64,000 nt of DNA from Arthrobacter ramosus (GCF_039535095.1 NZ_BAAAWN010000001.1:1302001-1366000), one strand, 5' to 3'; numbered from the stretch's first letter, positions 17,970 through 27,400 are shown. Notes: generated by a model not told the origin, from the letters alone. A program made the numbers and translations.

Positions 17970-18414
17970 TCAGTTGCCGCGGATGGGCAGAGGCACGTTC
18001 CGCAGCGGGGCATTGCCTGGCCATACGAGCACGCCCTCACCTTCGCGGGAGTTCTCCATGTCGATAACGCCCACTCGCGTAATGGTTCCGTCAGGAAGGG
18101 CAGCCGGTGGATGCTTCGTTGGTGCCAGTGCCCGCAGAAGAGGTGCGGCAGACGGGTCCGCATTTGCAGCCGCTGCGGGTGCCGGCACGGGGTTTGGCTG
18201 GCGAGGTGTCGGCCTCTTGGCCAGCTCCTCGGCATCCTTACGGGGTTTTGCCCGGTCTGGTCTCGGTTCCAGAAGCCGGAGGTGCGACTTGTATAGGCCC
18301 GAGGTCATCCGTCGTATCGGCGGTGAGATTCTTCACGTCGCGTTCATAGTCGGCGTCAACGGTGGCCCGGATGCGATGCACGTCGTCCCTAGTCAGGAAT
18401 GGTTTTTTCTCCAC
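17970..18414 (-). pseudogene. Frameshifted small gene of unknown function
   Basis: A GTG at 18414 has an excellent site (AGGGAGGGAAGATCA before it) and opens a 58-codon frame starting VEKKPFLTRDDVHRIRATVD that stops at 18238. Coding character then continues in a second frame to a stop at 17970, including DAEELAKRP and ITRVGVIDMENSREGEGVLV. The two pieces together would make roughly 148 residues. One indel near 18250-18270 explains this: either real decay or a sequencing error. I recognise no family. An alternative is that the 58-residue peptide alone is the product. Confidence 0.4.
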
Positions 18415-18429
18415 TGATCTTCCCTCCCT

Positions 18430-18638
18430 TCAGGGGAATACGCCTTGTCGAATGATCCGAAGTCGTCCGGGGAATGGGACCACCATCCGCAGGATCGTCC
18501 GTGGCCGTGCCCCTGGAAGGAATGTCTCGAACCCCTGAAGCCGCGGCAGCGAGTATCGGGAGTCATCGGGATGAACATCCGGCCCACTATCGCATGGTTA
18601 TTCCGGCCGCCGGCGGTATCGACGACAGCGTCTTCCAT
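18430..18638 (-). pseudogene. Frameshifted short reading frame upstream of the previous gene
   Basis: An ATG at 18638 opens MEDAVVDTAGGRNNHAIVGR. Within about 35 codons the coding-like signal moves to another frame that ends RLQGFETFLPGARPRTIL ... RIIRQGVFP at 18430, just before the ribosome site of the next frameshifted gene. The span is not a multiple of three, as expected for one indel. The combined product would be about 70 residues. The two broken frames lie in tandem, suggesting a decaying small operon. Confidence 0.3.
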
Positions 18639-18733
18639 GGCCACTAGCCTAGACCCTGATCGCCGCTCAACGAGTTGCTGCTGGCGTCCCGCGATCCGGC
18701 TTGTCCCACCGAACGCCATCGCAGCTGACAGGT

Positions 18734-18762
18734 CAATTGTGCAAAGGCGCTTTGCACAATTG
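18734..18762. promoter_or_regulatory. 29-bp perfect dyad upstream of the DUF3841 gene
   Basis: CAATTGTGCAAAG (18734-18746) and CTTTGCACAATTG (18750-18762) are perfect 13-base inverted arms around GCG. The A+T-rich arms stand out against their surroundings. The site ends 36 bases before the probable GTG of the DUF3841 gene and is not followed by a T-run, so an operator bound by a dimeric regulator is the best reading. Confidence 0.6.
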
Positions 18763-18798
18763 GCGACCTCTCTCGGTGTTTTCAGCGATGATATTGGT

Positions 18799-19461
18799 GT
18801 GTCGAGTTTTCCAATCAGCGAAGCCTGCCCTGCGGATGCCGTCCCGCCGGGGCGGATTGGCTACGACATTTCCGCCGACCAACTGCTTCTCCACACCCTT
18901 CAGAGCGAGGAAGCTTTCGATGCGCTCTGTTCGGCAGGTGTGCTCGTGTCTGATCCTTCCCGTATCGATCCTTTTCTTGTCGACGCCTACGACTGGCTCT
19001 ACCGGCAGATGGCAGCACGACTCACCACGGCCGGGGACGGGGCGATCTGGCTCTGGGCCCAGATCACCCGCCGTGATCTTGTGGACAGTTGCGGGCACTC
19101 CATCGGGCAGGTTCTGCTGACCTGCAAGGTGCCGCGGGAACGTGTGCTGCTGTCCCACTACGGCGACTGGCATTCGGTCCTGAACAAGTTCCCGCATATC
19201 CCCGAGCTCCGCGGCGAAAGCGATGAAGACAACACCGCATGCATGAATCGCAGGTACGACGATTTCGTGGCACGACTCAAGGCCGCAGGAGCCTGGGGTG
19301 CGGGAATCGCGGCCTGGCCGACGGATTTGAGGGCCGACGTCGAGCAGGGATGGGAAAGCATCTTTGACCCCGGGAACTACGGTCGTTTCGAGTCCTGGCA
19401 GGCCACAATGCACACACTGCGCGCGGAAGACATCGTGAAAGCCGTCAGAATCCGGCGCTGA
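18799..19461 (+). CDS. DUF3841-type protein
   Basis: This protein of about 220 residues resembles the DUF3841 family: an opening segment LLLHTLQSEEAFDALCSAGV, then DAYDWLYRQMAARL and IWLWAQITRRDL, the family's W-A-W-like core. The function is unknown. Similar proteins are scattered in bacteria and firmicutes as single genes. The start is uncertain. GTG at 18799 places it after the 29-bp dyad; TTG at 18760 lies inside the dyad; a longer frame back to 18445 crosses broken minus-strand genes. It is divergent from those frameshifted genes. Confidence 0.6.
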   Translation: MSSFPISEACPADAVPPGRIGYDISADQLLLHTLQSEEAFDALCSAGVLVSDPSRIDPFLVDAYDWLYRQMAARLTTAGDGAIWLWAQITRRDLVDSCGHSIGQVLLTCKVPRERVLLSHYGDWHSVLNKFPHIPELRGESDEDNTACMNRRYDDFVARLKAAGAWGAGIAAWPTDLRADVEQGWESIFDPGNYGRFESWQATMHTLRAEDIVKAVRIRR

Positions 19462-19589
19462 ACTTGCCGTCCCCATGAGTCCAGTTAAACGTCGCTGTCG
19501 CCGGTGGGGCTCCGCGTACGACCGGACCGGCTCGGCTCAATACTGGAATGGCCGCCCGTCACTACGCTGAAGCCACCGAAGATTCTCGA

Positions 19590-19781
19590 TCATCGCAGCG
19601 TCTCGAATTCTTCTTCGAGGGGGTCACCGCCGGGTCCGGCGTGGATGTTCACACCGTAACGGGCGCTTAGGCCGTCAACGTCGATGAGGCAATTGGCCTC
19701 GTCGGGCAGCCCATCCGAGGCCAGAGCGAACGATTCGCCGTGCTCATCCCGATGCAGCGTCAACTGTCGCTGGCCTCGCAT
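19590..19781 (-). CDS. Small acidic hypothetical protein
   Basis: This 63-residue frame contains DEANCLIDVDGLSARYGVNI and an acidic tail ending EEEFETLR. The amino acid make-up looks coding, but the ribosome site is poor and I know no family. It begins directly downstream, in its own direction, of the degenerate repeat at 19790-19860, which may serve as its promoter region. Confidence 0.35.
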   Translation of the reverse strand: MRGQRQLTLHRDEHGESFALASDGLPDEANCLIDVDGLSARYGVNIHAGPGGDPLEEEFETLR

Positions 19782-19789
19782 TGATGGGT

Positions 19790-19860
19790 CGATACAGCGC
19801 TATCGCTGTTGGACCTTTTATACGTCCTTACACATTTATCTTTTTTATACTTCCGGGGCC
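19790..19860. repeat. Degenerate ~70-bp AT-rich repeat, copy A
   Basis: This sequence aligns with 29399-29465 in the same orientation. Shared blocks include TGTtGGACCTTT, an AT-rich TATAcG.CCTT stretch, TTATCTTT and CTTCCGGG.CC, with small indels. The AT-rich character is unusual for the window. On the minus strand both copies precede a small gene, which suggests a related promoter region. A remnant of a mobile sequence is also possible. Confidence 0.5.
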
Positions 19861-19961
19861 TTGACCGGCGGGTGAAAGCAACTACCGTGGTCGGGCGCCC
19901 GGGCGGAAACGATCCCGGGCCGATCTCGAAGTGGGCATTGGGGATGCCCCGGCAAAGTTTT

Positions 19962-20861
19962 TTACGCCACGAGCCGGAGCGGTCGTTCGCCCAGGTGGAC
20001 GGTGATTTCCTGGCCCCAGGAGGCGGTGAGACGGTCCTCTTCCATGCCGTCACCGAAGACCACGAGTTGATCGGAGCCCACGGTGATCCGGAGTATCTCG
20101 CCCGCCTCCAAGGCGCCTTCCGTCAGGGAAATTCCCGTGATCGGGGAGGGCCAGGCCTCGCGGACGAACCACGCGAGCCGGGGATCCGTCGGGGCCGGCA
20201 GGGTGCGTCCTCCGCGTTCGAGGGCGATGGATGCACACCAGCCGGTGGCACCGGTGCCGGTGGAGACGATCAGCCCGGAGGAGGACTGGCGTTCGGTCTC
20301 CCCGTCGGGGGTCGTGAGCTGGTACCGGGCCGATTGGTGGGAGGAGTGGCCGATGAAGATTTCGTTGAGTCCGGAGAGTTCCTGGCCGTCGTCGAGCCGT
20401 GCCGTCACGGTGGCCAGCTCCCGGAAGGGAAGCCGCTCAATGTGCCCGGTCGGGGCAGCGCCTCGTAGTAGTTTGGCGGCGGCGTCGGGGGTGTGCCGGA
20501 CGAGGACTCCCGGGTTGATGCCCGGCTCGGGATTGATTCCGAGGACGGGCTGGCCGTTGAGGTATTTGGCGGTGTTGGCCACGAGTCCGTCCTGGCCGAC
20601 GACGGCGATGACGTCCTCGGCAGTGAAGAGGAAGCGGCTGAGGTCGTTGCGTTCGACGTCGGCGTGGCGCCATTCGGCCGGGACCGCGGCGCGGATGGTC
20701 GCCAGGGCCGTGGTGAGCCGGTCGTGGTGGTATTGGACGTCCTGGATGGTGCGGCCTCGGGTGCGGAGGAAGAATTCGGCCTGGCCGCGGGTGGCGTGCC
20801 GGTCCAGGAGTTCCTGCAGTTCGGTGCGCCGGCGGACGATGACGAGGCGGGGGTTGGCCAT
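19962..20861 (-). CDS. NAD-kinase-like (ATP-NAD kinase fold) protein
   Basis: This 299-residue protein resembles the ATP-NAD kinase fold. The nucleotide-binding region reads VVGQDGLVANTAKYL (about residues 87-101), where classical NAD kinases have GGDGT, followed by LGINPEPGINPGVL. The later GLIVSTGTGATGWCASIALE matches the NAD-kinase TPTGSTAY-like loop. It may phosphorylate NAD or a related nucleotide, or bind one as a regulator; the altered GGDGT motif leaves this open. It is 8 bases downstream of the SPFH gene, and both are divergent from an NrtR-type regulator with operator dyads in the shared promoter. That context points to NAD(P) metabolism. Confidence 0.75.
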   Translation of the reverse strand: MANPRLVIVRRRTELQELLDRHATRGQAEFFLRTRGRTIQDVQYHHDRLTTALATIRAAVPAEWRHADVERNDLSRFLFTAEDVIAVVGQDGLVANTAKYLNGQPVLGINPEPGINPGVLVRHTPDAAAKLLRGAAPTGHIERLPFRELATVTARLDDGQELSGLNEIFIGHSSHQSARYQLTTPDGETERQSSSGLIVSTGTGATGWCASIALERGGRTLPAPTDPRLAWFVREAWPSPITGISLTEGALEAGEILRITVGSDQLVVFGDGMEEDRLTASWGQEITVHLGERPLRLVA

Positions 20862-20868
20862 GACGGGC

Positions 20869-21942
20869 CTAGATCCCGGACCGGCCGGTGGCGCCGGACG
20901 CCGTCGCATTTCCGGCAGCAGGAACAACCCTGCTGGCAGGGTTCTGGAACAGTCCGGCGAGGGCGCCGCTGAGCAGGTCGGGGGTGATGGTGAGGTTGCC
21001 GATGCTGGGGAGGGATCCGGCTGCTTCGCGCAGGGCCAGTGCGAGCAGGGTCGCTTGTTCCATACCTGCGTAGACCTCCATGGTGGCTGCTTCGCGTGCG
21101 GCGGCCGCCTCGCCGACGAGGCGGATCTGGTTGGCTTCGGCGGTGGCGTTGATTCCTTGGCGTTCGGCCGCGGCCTGGGCCTGGATGAGGCCTGCGGCGG
21201 CTTTTTCCTCGGCGTCGCGCCGTGCGTTGGCGCCTTCCTGGGCGACCAGGTGTTCGCGGCGTGTGGCGAGTTCGATCTGGCTGGCCATTTCGTTCTCGGA
21301 TATGGTCCGTTCGCGTTCGACGGCGACGGCCCGGCGTTCGTACACGGCTCGGTCCGCTTCGGCCTGGAGCTGTTCACGGACGGGCGTCTGCAGGGCGCGT
21401 TCGACGTCGGACTCCGGCCGGACCGCGAGGACCTGCACGCCGAGGATTTCGATGCCGGTGGACGCCAGCCGTGTGTCCGCGCGGAGGGCTTCGGTCAGCA
21501 CGGTGCGGAGTTGGCTGACGCCGCGTTCGAGGGCCTGGGCGAGGGTGGTGGTGGTGATCTGGTCGATCGCGTGGCTTTGGCATAGCTGGCCGATGATCGT
21601 GGCGACCTGCTCCTTCCCGGTTGCCGGCGCCGGGCCTGCCCCGGGGCCGGCGGGTTGGAGGGCGAAGTCGAGCCGGGCGGAGACGGCCACGGGGTCGATG
21701 AAGCGGTAGGTCACGTTGGCCTGGACGCTTACGTCCTGGTGGTCGCGGGTGATGGCGTGGAAGAGCGTGGGCAGTTCCTGGTCATCGACGGGGACTTCGC
21801 TGAGTACGGAGTTCACCGGCCGGTACCAGAACGCCTGGCCCACCCCCTGGTGCCTGACCGTGCCTTTTTGCAGGTGGACGACGTAGCCGGTGGGGCTGCC
21901 CAGGAAGTGGCTGATCCAGGGGTAGCGCTTGATGCTGGCCAT
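20869..21942 (-). CDS. SPFH (stomatin/prohibitin/flotillin) domain protein
   Basis: This 357-residue protein has an SPFH/band 7 domain in its first 200 residues (for example ITRDHQDVSVQANVTYRFID and ILGVQVLAVRP). A long coiled coil rich in Ala, Glu and Arg follows (about 205-290), then a short C-terminal tail. There is no N-terminal transmembrane helix, unlike many stomatins, so membrane attachment would be peripheral. SPFH proteins form ring-like scaffolds. AGGAGAATCCC precedes the ATG. It is the first gene of a two-gene operon with the NAD-kinase-like protein and is divergent from the NrtR-type regulator. Confidence 0.88.
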   Translation of the reverse strand: MASIKRYPWISHFLGSPTGYVVHLQKGTVRHQGVGQAFWYRPVNSVLSEVPVDDQELPTLFHAITRDHQDVSVQANVTYRFIDPVAVSARLDFALQPAGPGAGPAPATGKEQVATIIGQLCQSHAIDQITTTTLAQALERGVSQLRTVLTEALRADTRLASTGIEILGVQVLAVRPESDVERALQTPVREQLQAEADRAVYERRAVAVERERTISENEMASQIELATRREHLVAQEGANARRDAEEKAAAGLIQAQAAAERQGINATAEANQIRLVGEAAAAREAATMEVYAGMEQATLLALALREAAGSLPSIGNLTITPDLLSGALAGLFQNPASRVVPAAGNATASGATGRSGI

Positions 21943-21966
21943 GGGATTCTCCTAACCCTTCTCATG

Positions 21967-21987
21967 TTGTCGTCAATATGACGATAA
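21967..21987. promoter_or_regulatory. Operator dyad 1 between SPFH and NrtR genes
   Basis: TTGTCGTCAATATGACGATAA is an inverted repeat with core GTCA...TGAC, the kind of site used by NrtR-family repressors. A second copy with the same arms lies 45 bases away. It is 25 bases before the SPFH start. Confidence 0.7.
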
Positions 21988-22011
21988 TCAAACGATAGGC
22001 TCGCCTTTGAT

Positions 22012-22032
22012 TTATTGTCAAGGTGACGATAA
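22012..22032. promoter_or_regulatory. Operator dyad 2 between SPFH and NrtR genes
   Basis: TTATTGTCAAGGTGACGATAA matches dyad 1 in length and arm sequence (TTRTYGTCA, 3-base centre, TGACGATAA). It lies 17 bases before the NrtR ATG, so the regulator probably controls both itself and the SPFH operon. Confidence 0.7.
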
Positions 22033-22049
22033 ATATCTAGGATGGAGCC

Positions 22050-22790
22050 ATGCCTAAGTCCTACCCGGCGCCAGCACGCTTCCCGGTCACCGTCGACGTC
22101 GTCGCACTCACCGTCTCCGAGGACGTCCTGAAGGTCCTGCTCATCACCCGCCTCATCGAGCCCTTCCGCGGCGCACTCGCCCTGCCGGGCGGCTTCGTGC
22201 TGGCCGGTGAAGACCTGATGACCGCGGCGGGCCGTGAACTGGCGGAGGAAACCGGAGTCGAGCAGATCCCGGGGTATTTGGAGCAACTGGGGAGTTACGG
22301 GCCGAAGGGGCGCGACCCGCGCGGGGATGTGCTCACCGTGGCCCACCTGCTGCTAGCACCAAACTTCCCCGTCCTGTCGGCCGGGAGCGACGCCGAGCAC
22401 GCCGCCTGGTACCCGGTCAGCCAGGTGCTGGAGGGTGAATTGAAGATCGCCTTCGACCACGAGCGCATCCTTGCCGATGCCTTGGAACGGGCGAAATCAA
22501 AGCTCGAATACTCGCCGCTCGGAGCGGCGTTCTGTGGCGAGGAATTCACCATCGCCCAGCTCCGTGCCGTCTACGAGGCCGTGTGGGGTACGCGGCTGGA
22601 CCCCCGGAATTTCCACCGCAAGGCCACGGGAACCCCCGGTTTCCTGGAAGACACCGGAAAGATGACGACGGGCGACGCTGGACGCCCCGCGGCGCTCTTC
22701 CGCCTCGCTCAGGTAGCCCGTCCCTCCGCGGGTCAACCGACTCCGACCGTGCTGAACCCGCCCCTTATGAGACCACGTGGTGATGCCTAG
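22050..22790 (+). CDS. nrtR: NrtR-type transcriptional regulator (NUDIX domain plus winged helix)
   Basis: This 246-residue protein joins an N-terminal NUDIX domain to a C-terminal winged helix (about residues 150-225, with FTIAQLRAVYEAVWG and NFHRKATG). The NUDIX box is GEDLMTAAGRELAEETGVEQ (about 52-71), close to the GX5EX7REUXEE consensus. This is the NrtR layout, in which the NUDIX domain senses ADP-ribose or related NAD metabolites. GGAG precedes the ATG. Two matching dyads in the divergent promoter are its likely operators, which places the SPFH and NAD-kinase-like genes under NAD-metabolite control. Confidence 0.88.
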   Translation: MPKSYPAPARFPVTVDVVALTVSEDVLKVLLITRLIEPFRGALALPGGFVLAGEDLMTAAGRELAEETGVEQIPGYLEQLGSYGPKGRDPRGDVLTVAHLLLAPNFPVLSAGSDAEHAAWYPVSQVLEGELKIAFDHERILADALERAKSKLEYSPLGAAFCGEEFTIAQLRAVYEAVWGTRLDPRNFHRKATGTPGFLEDTGKMTTGDAGRPAALFRLAQVARPSAGQPTPTVLNPPLMRPRGDA

Positions 22791-23011
22791 TCTTCACCCC
22801 CGACGCAAGCGGCGCTGACAGAAGGCCGCCTCGATCGAGGCCTTTCGGAACACTTTCGTTTGAGTCCCAAGTTGAGGGCATTGCCTTGACTGGCGGTCGC
22901 GTATTCTGATCCGGGCGGTATTGCTTATTGAATGAAGATTCGCCAACAGAGTTTCCTGAGGAGCTGCTAGAAGTTCTCCGCCTGCCAAGCAACTAGAGAA
23001 GGTAACCACCT

Positions 23012-24286
23012 TTGGATGAACGCCTCGAGTCGATGTATATTGTCACGGAATTCTTGGATCGTTACGGCAAAGAAATCGACTACTATGACCAGGTAGCTCG
23101 CATAGTCGCACGCAGACTCGAAGCGGCCCTCTCGGGCGCCGGTCTGCGTGCCATAGTGACCAGCCGCTCAAAGGACCTCTCGCGACTGCAGGACAAACTT
23201 AAACAGCGCAACGCCCGGAATCCTTACACTTCCGTCGCCGGTGTATATGCCGACATCGCTGACCTAGCTGGCGTGCGGGTGGCTCTCTACTTTCCGGGCG
23301 AGCGCGATCAAGTCGGGAAACTCATTACGCGACTCTTCGACGAATACGACTCGAAGCGCGAATTCCCTCTAGACGTCAACCATTCGGAAAACAGAAAGTT
23401 CTCTGGCTACTCCGCAGTGCACTATAGAGTACGGCTTAGATCTGGCGACCTTGAGGAGTCGGAACAGCGATACTCTGACGCCAATGTTGAGATCCAAGTT
23501 GCGTCAGTGCTCATGCACGCGTGGTCGGAGGTTGAGCATGACCTCGTCTACAAGCCCGAGGGAGCTATTTCGCCGCAGGAACACTCGTTGCTTGATCAGC
23601 TCAACGGACTGGTTCTCGCAGGGGAGATCAGCCTGGAGCAACTGCAAAAAGCAGGAGAGGCGCGGGTCGCGCAGGAAGGCCGCGCTTTTCAAAATCACTA
23701 CGACCTCGCTGCCCATCTTTTGAGTAAAGCGTCTTCATTGAATCTCGACGAGATCGACGATTCTGGGATGGGTCGAGTTGACGTCCTGTATTCCCTGCTG
23801 AGCGAATTAGGAAAGAATACACCCGAAGATTTGAAGCCCTATCTAAGGGAGATACACGGCCACCTTGAAAAACGACCTTTAGCCGAACAAATCATCGACG
23901 CCGTCCTTATTGAGGACCAAAGCCTCTACGAGAAATACCAGCGGATCCGCGAGAGAATCGTAGGAAAACCCACTGCGGCTGGTGACTCCGGCGAGGTCCA
24001 CAGGGAGATTGGCGCATTCCTGAGCGCCTGGGTCGAGTTGGAACGATTGCTCAGAGAGGTGACTCTAAAGGAGGAACGGGTCGGCGCAGGACTCTTCGAT
24101 CCTAAATGGTTCAGGAATAAAGGGGACAGTGGTCGAAAGACTTTGTTTGAACTTATGGAGTTAAGGAAGTTCAGGAATCGACTCGTACACGGGATCGATG
24201 CACCGTCAGAGGAGCAACTTCATGCTTCGACTGAAGGCGTGAGAGCGATCATCGACGAACTCGAAAAACCAGAGAACTCCGTCTAG
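23012..24286 (+). CDS. RelA/SpoT-type nucleotide pyrophosphokinase fused to a HEPN-like domain
   Basis: This 424-residue protein has an N-terminal RelA/SpoT synthetase-like domain: VTSRSKDLSRLQDKLKQR (49-66), IADLAGVRVALYF (82-94), SGYSAVHYRV (131-140) and EIQVASVLMHAWSEVEHDLV (160-179). It lacks the HD hydrolase and the TGS/ACT regulatory parts. The C-terminal 110 residues are helical and end in LRKFRNRLVHG, whose RNRLVH (388-393) matches the HEPN RNase motif R-x4-H. The fusion recalls toxic small alarmone synthetases used in phage defence, with a second potential RNA-cleaving domain. The TTG start follows AGAAGG; an in-frame TAA lies just upstream. A coding-like 22-codon tail ending at 22997 lies just before it, perhaps from a lost upstream gene. 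Confidence 0.8.
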   Translation: MDERLESMYIVTEFLDRYGKEIDYYDQVARIVARRLEAALSGAGLRAIVTSRSKDLSRLQDKLKQRNARNPYTSVAGVYADIADLAGVRVALYFPGERDQVGKLITRLFDEYDSKREFPLDVNHSENRKFSGYSAVHYRVRLRSGDLEESEQRYSDANVEIQVASVLMHAWSEVEHDLVYKPEGAISPQEHSLLDQLNGLVLAGEISLEQLQKAGEARVAQEGRAFQNHYDLAAHLLSKASSLNLDEIDDSGMGRVDVLYSLLSELGKNTPEDLKPYLREIHGHLEKRPLAEQIIDAVLIEDQSLYEKYQRIRERIVGKPTAAGDSGEVHREIGAFLSAWVELERLLREVTLKEERVGAGLFDPKWFRNKGDSGRKTLFELMELRKFRNRLVHGIDAPSEEQLHASTEGVRAIIDELEKPENSV

Positions 24287-24416
24287 TTGCGGTACGAAGC
24301 TGATGCGGCCACTCTAGTCTCACGATGACCACTTCGTACCCAGGCCGGTTACAGTCAACCTTGGGGGCCCGAAATCAGTGAAACCGCCAGAGTCGCCGAC
24401 CAATTTCTGGGTCCAT

Positions 24417-27400
24417 TTAGGAAGGCCGCTCTGAATCGCTGATCAAGGTGTCGACGCCGTACGCGCCGATCCTGAGCAGGTCATCGAGCACGTCCAAGAG
24501 AGCCGAGCGCTTGTCCGTCGAACGGGACTGCGCAAGCCCGCGGACGACCAGGCGTCCCACCTGTTGAGCGTCGCCGGCGGCGCCGGTGGATAGGTCCGCG
24601 GCTAAGGGTCCTAAGCTCCGGACGAACCTCTGGGCACAACGGAGGACGAGGCGGTCGATTCGATCTGGTGCCCGCTCGAGGGTGATCAGCAGCTGAGGGA
24701 GGGCGTGGACGAAAGCCGCAGAGCTGATGAGGTTCCCGACGATGCCTTCGTGGGGTTGGAGGCGGTGTCCGCGCAGAGCTATGGCCATTTCCGCTGCCGC
24801 CGCCTGAACGCCTTCCTGCTCGTCGTTCATCATGGCTCGCAATACGTCGGCCGCGGTTGCCGGGTCCGTTGTGTGGCTTAGTCGATATGCAGCCTCGTGG
24901 GCCGCGCCCGCCCGTGCCTCCGGATCGCGGCGGCCGAGGAGTGTGTCCAGATGGGCTCGGGCGCTCCATTCGAGCGCTGCGAGGACGGCGAGTCTTCCAC
25001 CCGCTTTCCGTGCCCCGGCACTACTGGCTTCGAGCATCCGGCCTATAAGCGGTTTGACCAGATCAGGGTCTTCGTAGCCCATGGCGACGAGCAGGCGAGT
25101 GACGGGTGGCGAGGCGAAAAGCGCATCTCCCGCGTCGATGAGCTTGGTGAATGCGTCGATGGCGGTGGATCGGGCGTAGCGCAAGGATGCGTGGATCAGC
25201 CGCGCGGTACAGGCTCGCACGGGAAGCGAGGGATCCCGGGCCAAGCGGGCCATAGCAGGCGCGGCGGCGACGGTGCGTGCCCCATCGATGTCGTGGGCGA
25301 CCAGGTCTGCAAGGACATCGACGAGGCTCCCGCGCGTGGTGCTCAGACCCCTCGTCCAGATGTCTCTTCCGGATTCGTCGTCCACCCTCTCCTCGCTCGT
25401 CGCCACGGCAGGTGGATCAGCCCTGACGGCTGCTGCTGCGGCAATTACCCTCCCGCAGAGAAGGTCGACGATGTCCAGTGGTGCTACCTTCAGGTGTGGC
25501 CTGAGAGCCATGCCAAGAAGCTGGTCGGTTTCCGCATGCCCGAGGGAAGCGATATGCCGTACGGCGGCAAACACCATGGACGGGTCGCCCAAGTCGCCGG
25601 CGGCGTTCAACCCCAGCAGGATCGCGTTCGCGTACGCGGGATGGGTCTCGTGAGTGAGCTGCAGAGCCAGTCGGGCGAACCGGTCCGGGTCCAACCGGGT
25701 CTGCTCTTGCAGAACCTGGGCCAGTTCGCCCGCGCCGCCTCGGAAAGGGAAAAGGGCTTCAAAGCCCTTGGAGTGCTTTCCCATGGCCCGCAGCCAGTTG
25801 CTGTCATCCATCCGGCCCGCAGCGTCGCTGGAGATCGGCGGCACGACAGTTCCCCGGATGATGGAGTCGGGCTTCGTGGGCTGGTTCATGCCATAGGCAC
25901 GTCTGAGCTCGCCCAGCCTGCGCCTGCCGACATCCGAGAGGCGATCCTCCTGCAAAGCGGACAGGAGACTGAATGCCGGGCGACCGGGCGACCTCCGTTC
26001 CCACTGGAATCTGAGTTCGCTGATCACCGTTTCGAGCTGGATGAACTGCTGGTCGGTCAGGTGCGGGCTGATCGCTGTCAGCAATTGGCGGGTGGTCCAT
26101 ACGCTGTCACTGTTGTTGCCGCAGAGGAGCCGGTGGCGACCTTCGAGGAGGACGGACGTAGCCATGTCGGCGTACTCGGGTCCATTCGATTTCAGGGCTT
26201 CGTAGAGGAGCCGCTGGGCACCCGCGTGCGGGTCTGCCGCAAGCGTCGCGAGGAGCGGGCGAATTTCTTCGGGATCGGTTACGGCCAGCTGGGCCAAGGC
26301 ATCGGAGAGGCTGGTGAAGATGAAGTCGTCAAGATCGGTATTCGACCCACGAAAGCTGAACGGATTGCAGAAGTGGGCGTCAGGAATCGGACCTTCGCCG
26401 GCCACCTCCGGGTCGGCGGTGGCCGCCATCACCTTCAACGCATACGGGAGGAACTTGTGGCAGAAGGGCAGGGGGTCTGCAGCTGCGATGTGGCGGACCA
26501 CCCCGGTGGCAAAGTAGTCGCTGCTCTTGAGCGACCCAATCCGACCGTTTGCATCGGGCTCCAGCGATCCGGGCCGATCAATGAGGAACGCGGACACGAG
26601 GTCCAGGCCAAGCTGCGGGTGCCTGGTTCCTGCTTGATTTGCCACGAACCAAAAGTCGGCAGAGTTATCGTCGAAGCACCCCTCGCGGATGCCCTGAAGG
26701 AGGACTTCGACCAGTCGTTGGCTGGCGCCCAGATCGGCGAAACGGACGATCCAACGCAGCCATGCCGGGTATTGTTCGGCATTCCGGTGATCTTGAAGGA
26801 CCACGGCGAGCCGATCGGGCATGGTCTTGGCCGCTGTCCCCATCAACTCCATGGCCCGTCTCTGATCCTCATGCCCTCCCTGCAGCCAGTCAGCGACGTA
26901 ACCGTCGGAATCAAGGCGTTCGAACCAGACGGGCGTGCGCGTGTGGTCCCAGAGCCGGGTCCTCAGTTCGGGGCTGTCCCGAGCGATTTCGACAGCCAAC
27001 CGGGCTTCGGAACTGTTCGGGTCAGTGAGGGCTCCGAGAACTCCTAGGCAGGCGTCTTTAATGTGGAATCGGATCTGATCGGATTCGAGGAGATCCGTCA
27101 CTTCATCGAGGAAGCGCTGTGGTTCCGAGGATCGCAAGTGGACAAGGATCTGACGGACCTGGCCTCTGCGGAAGAGCTCCTGCGGGTCCCCCCAAAGGAA
27201 GCCAAGGAGTGTCTGACCTCGGTTCAGCCACTGACGGGCGAAGGCATAGTCGAAGAACCCTTCATGGAAAAAGGCTATCCGGTCCCGGTCTCGTATGAGG
27301 ACCTGTTCCGAGACGAGAATCGACGCGTCGAGTGCAAGGTCCTCATCGTCCAGGACACCAAGCGGCACGGAGAGCTCCTGACGCTCGCTGATCACTTGCG

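Noticed and set aside
17687..18308. Possible RES toxin partner upstream of the antitoxin-like gene
   Set aside because: Neither the frames here nor the frameshifted genes show RES-domain residues or length.
18733..19476. A 247-codon minus-strand frame opposite the DUF3841 gene
   Set aside because: The plus-strand frame carries the DUF3841-like motifs; this one has no family match and overlaps the operator dyad.
20083..21585. A 500-codon plus-strand frame across the NAD-kinase-like and SPFH genes
   Set aside because: It is antisense to two well-supported genes, is low in family resemblance, and is a usual by-product of high GC content.
22928..22997. Short coding-like stretch just before the RelA/SpoT-HEPN gene
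   Set aside because: Only about 22 codons with no credible start; noted in the gene entry as a possible remnant.
24897..27047. A 716-codon plus-strand frame inside the Avs-like gene
   Set aside because: Antisense shadow; the minus-strand protein carries clear nuclease and NTPase motifs.
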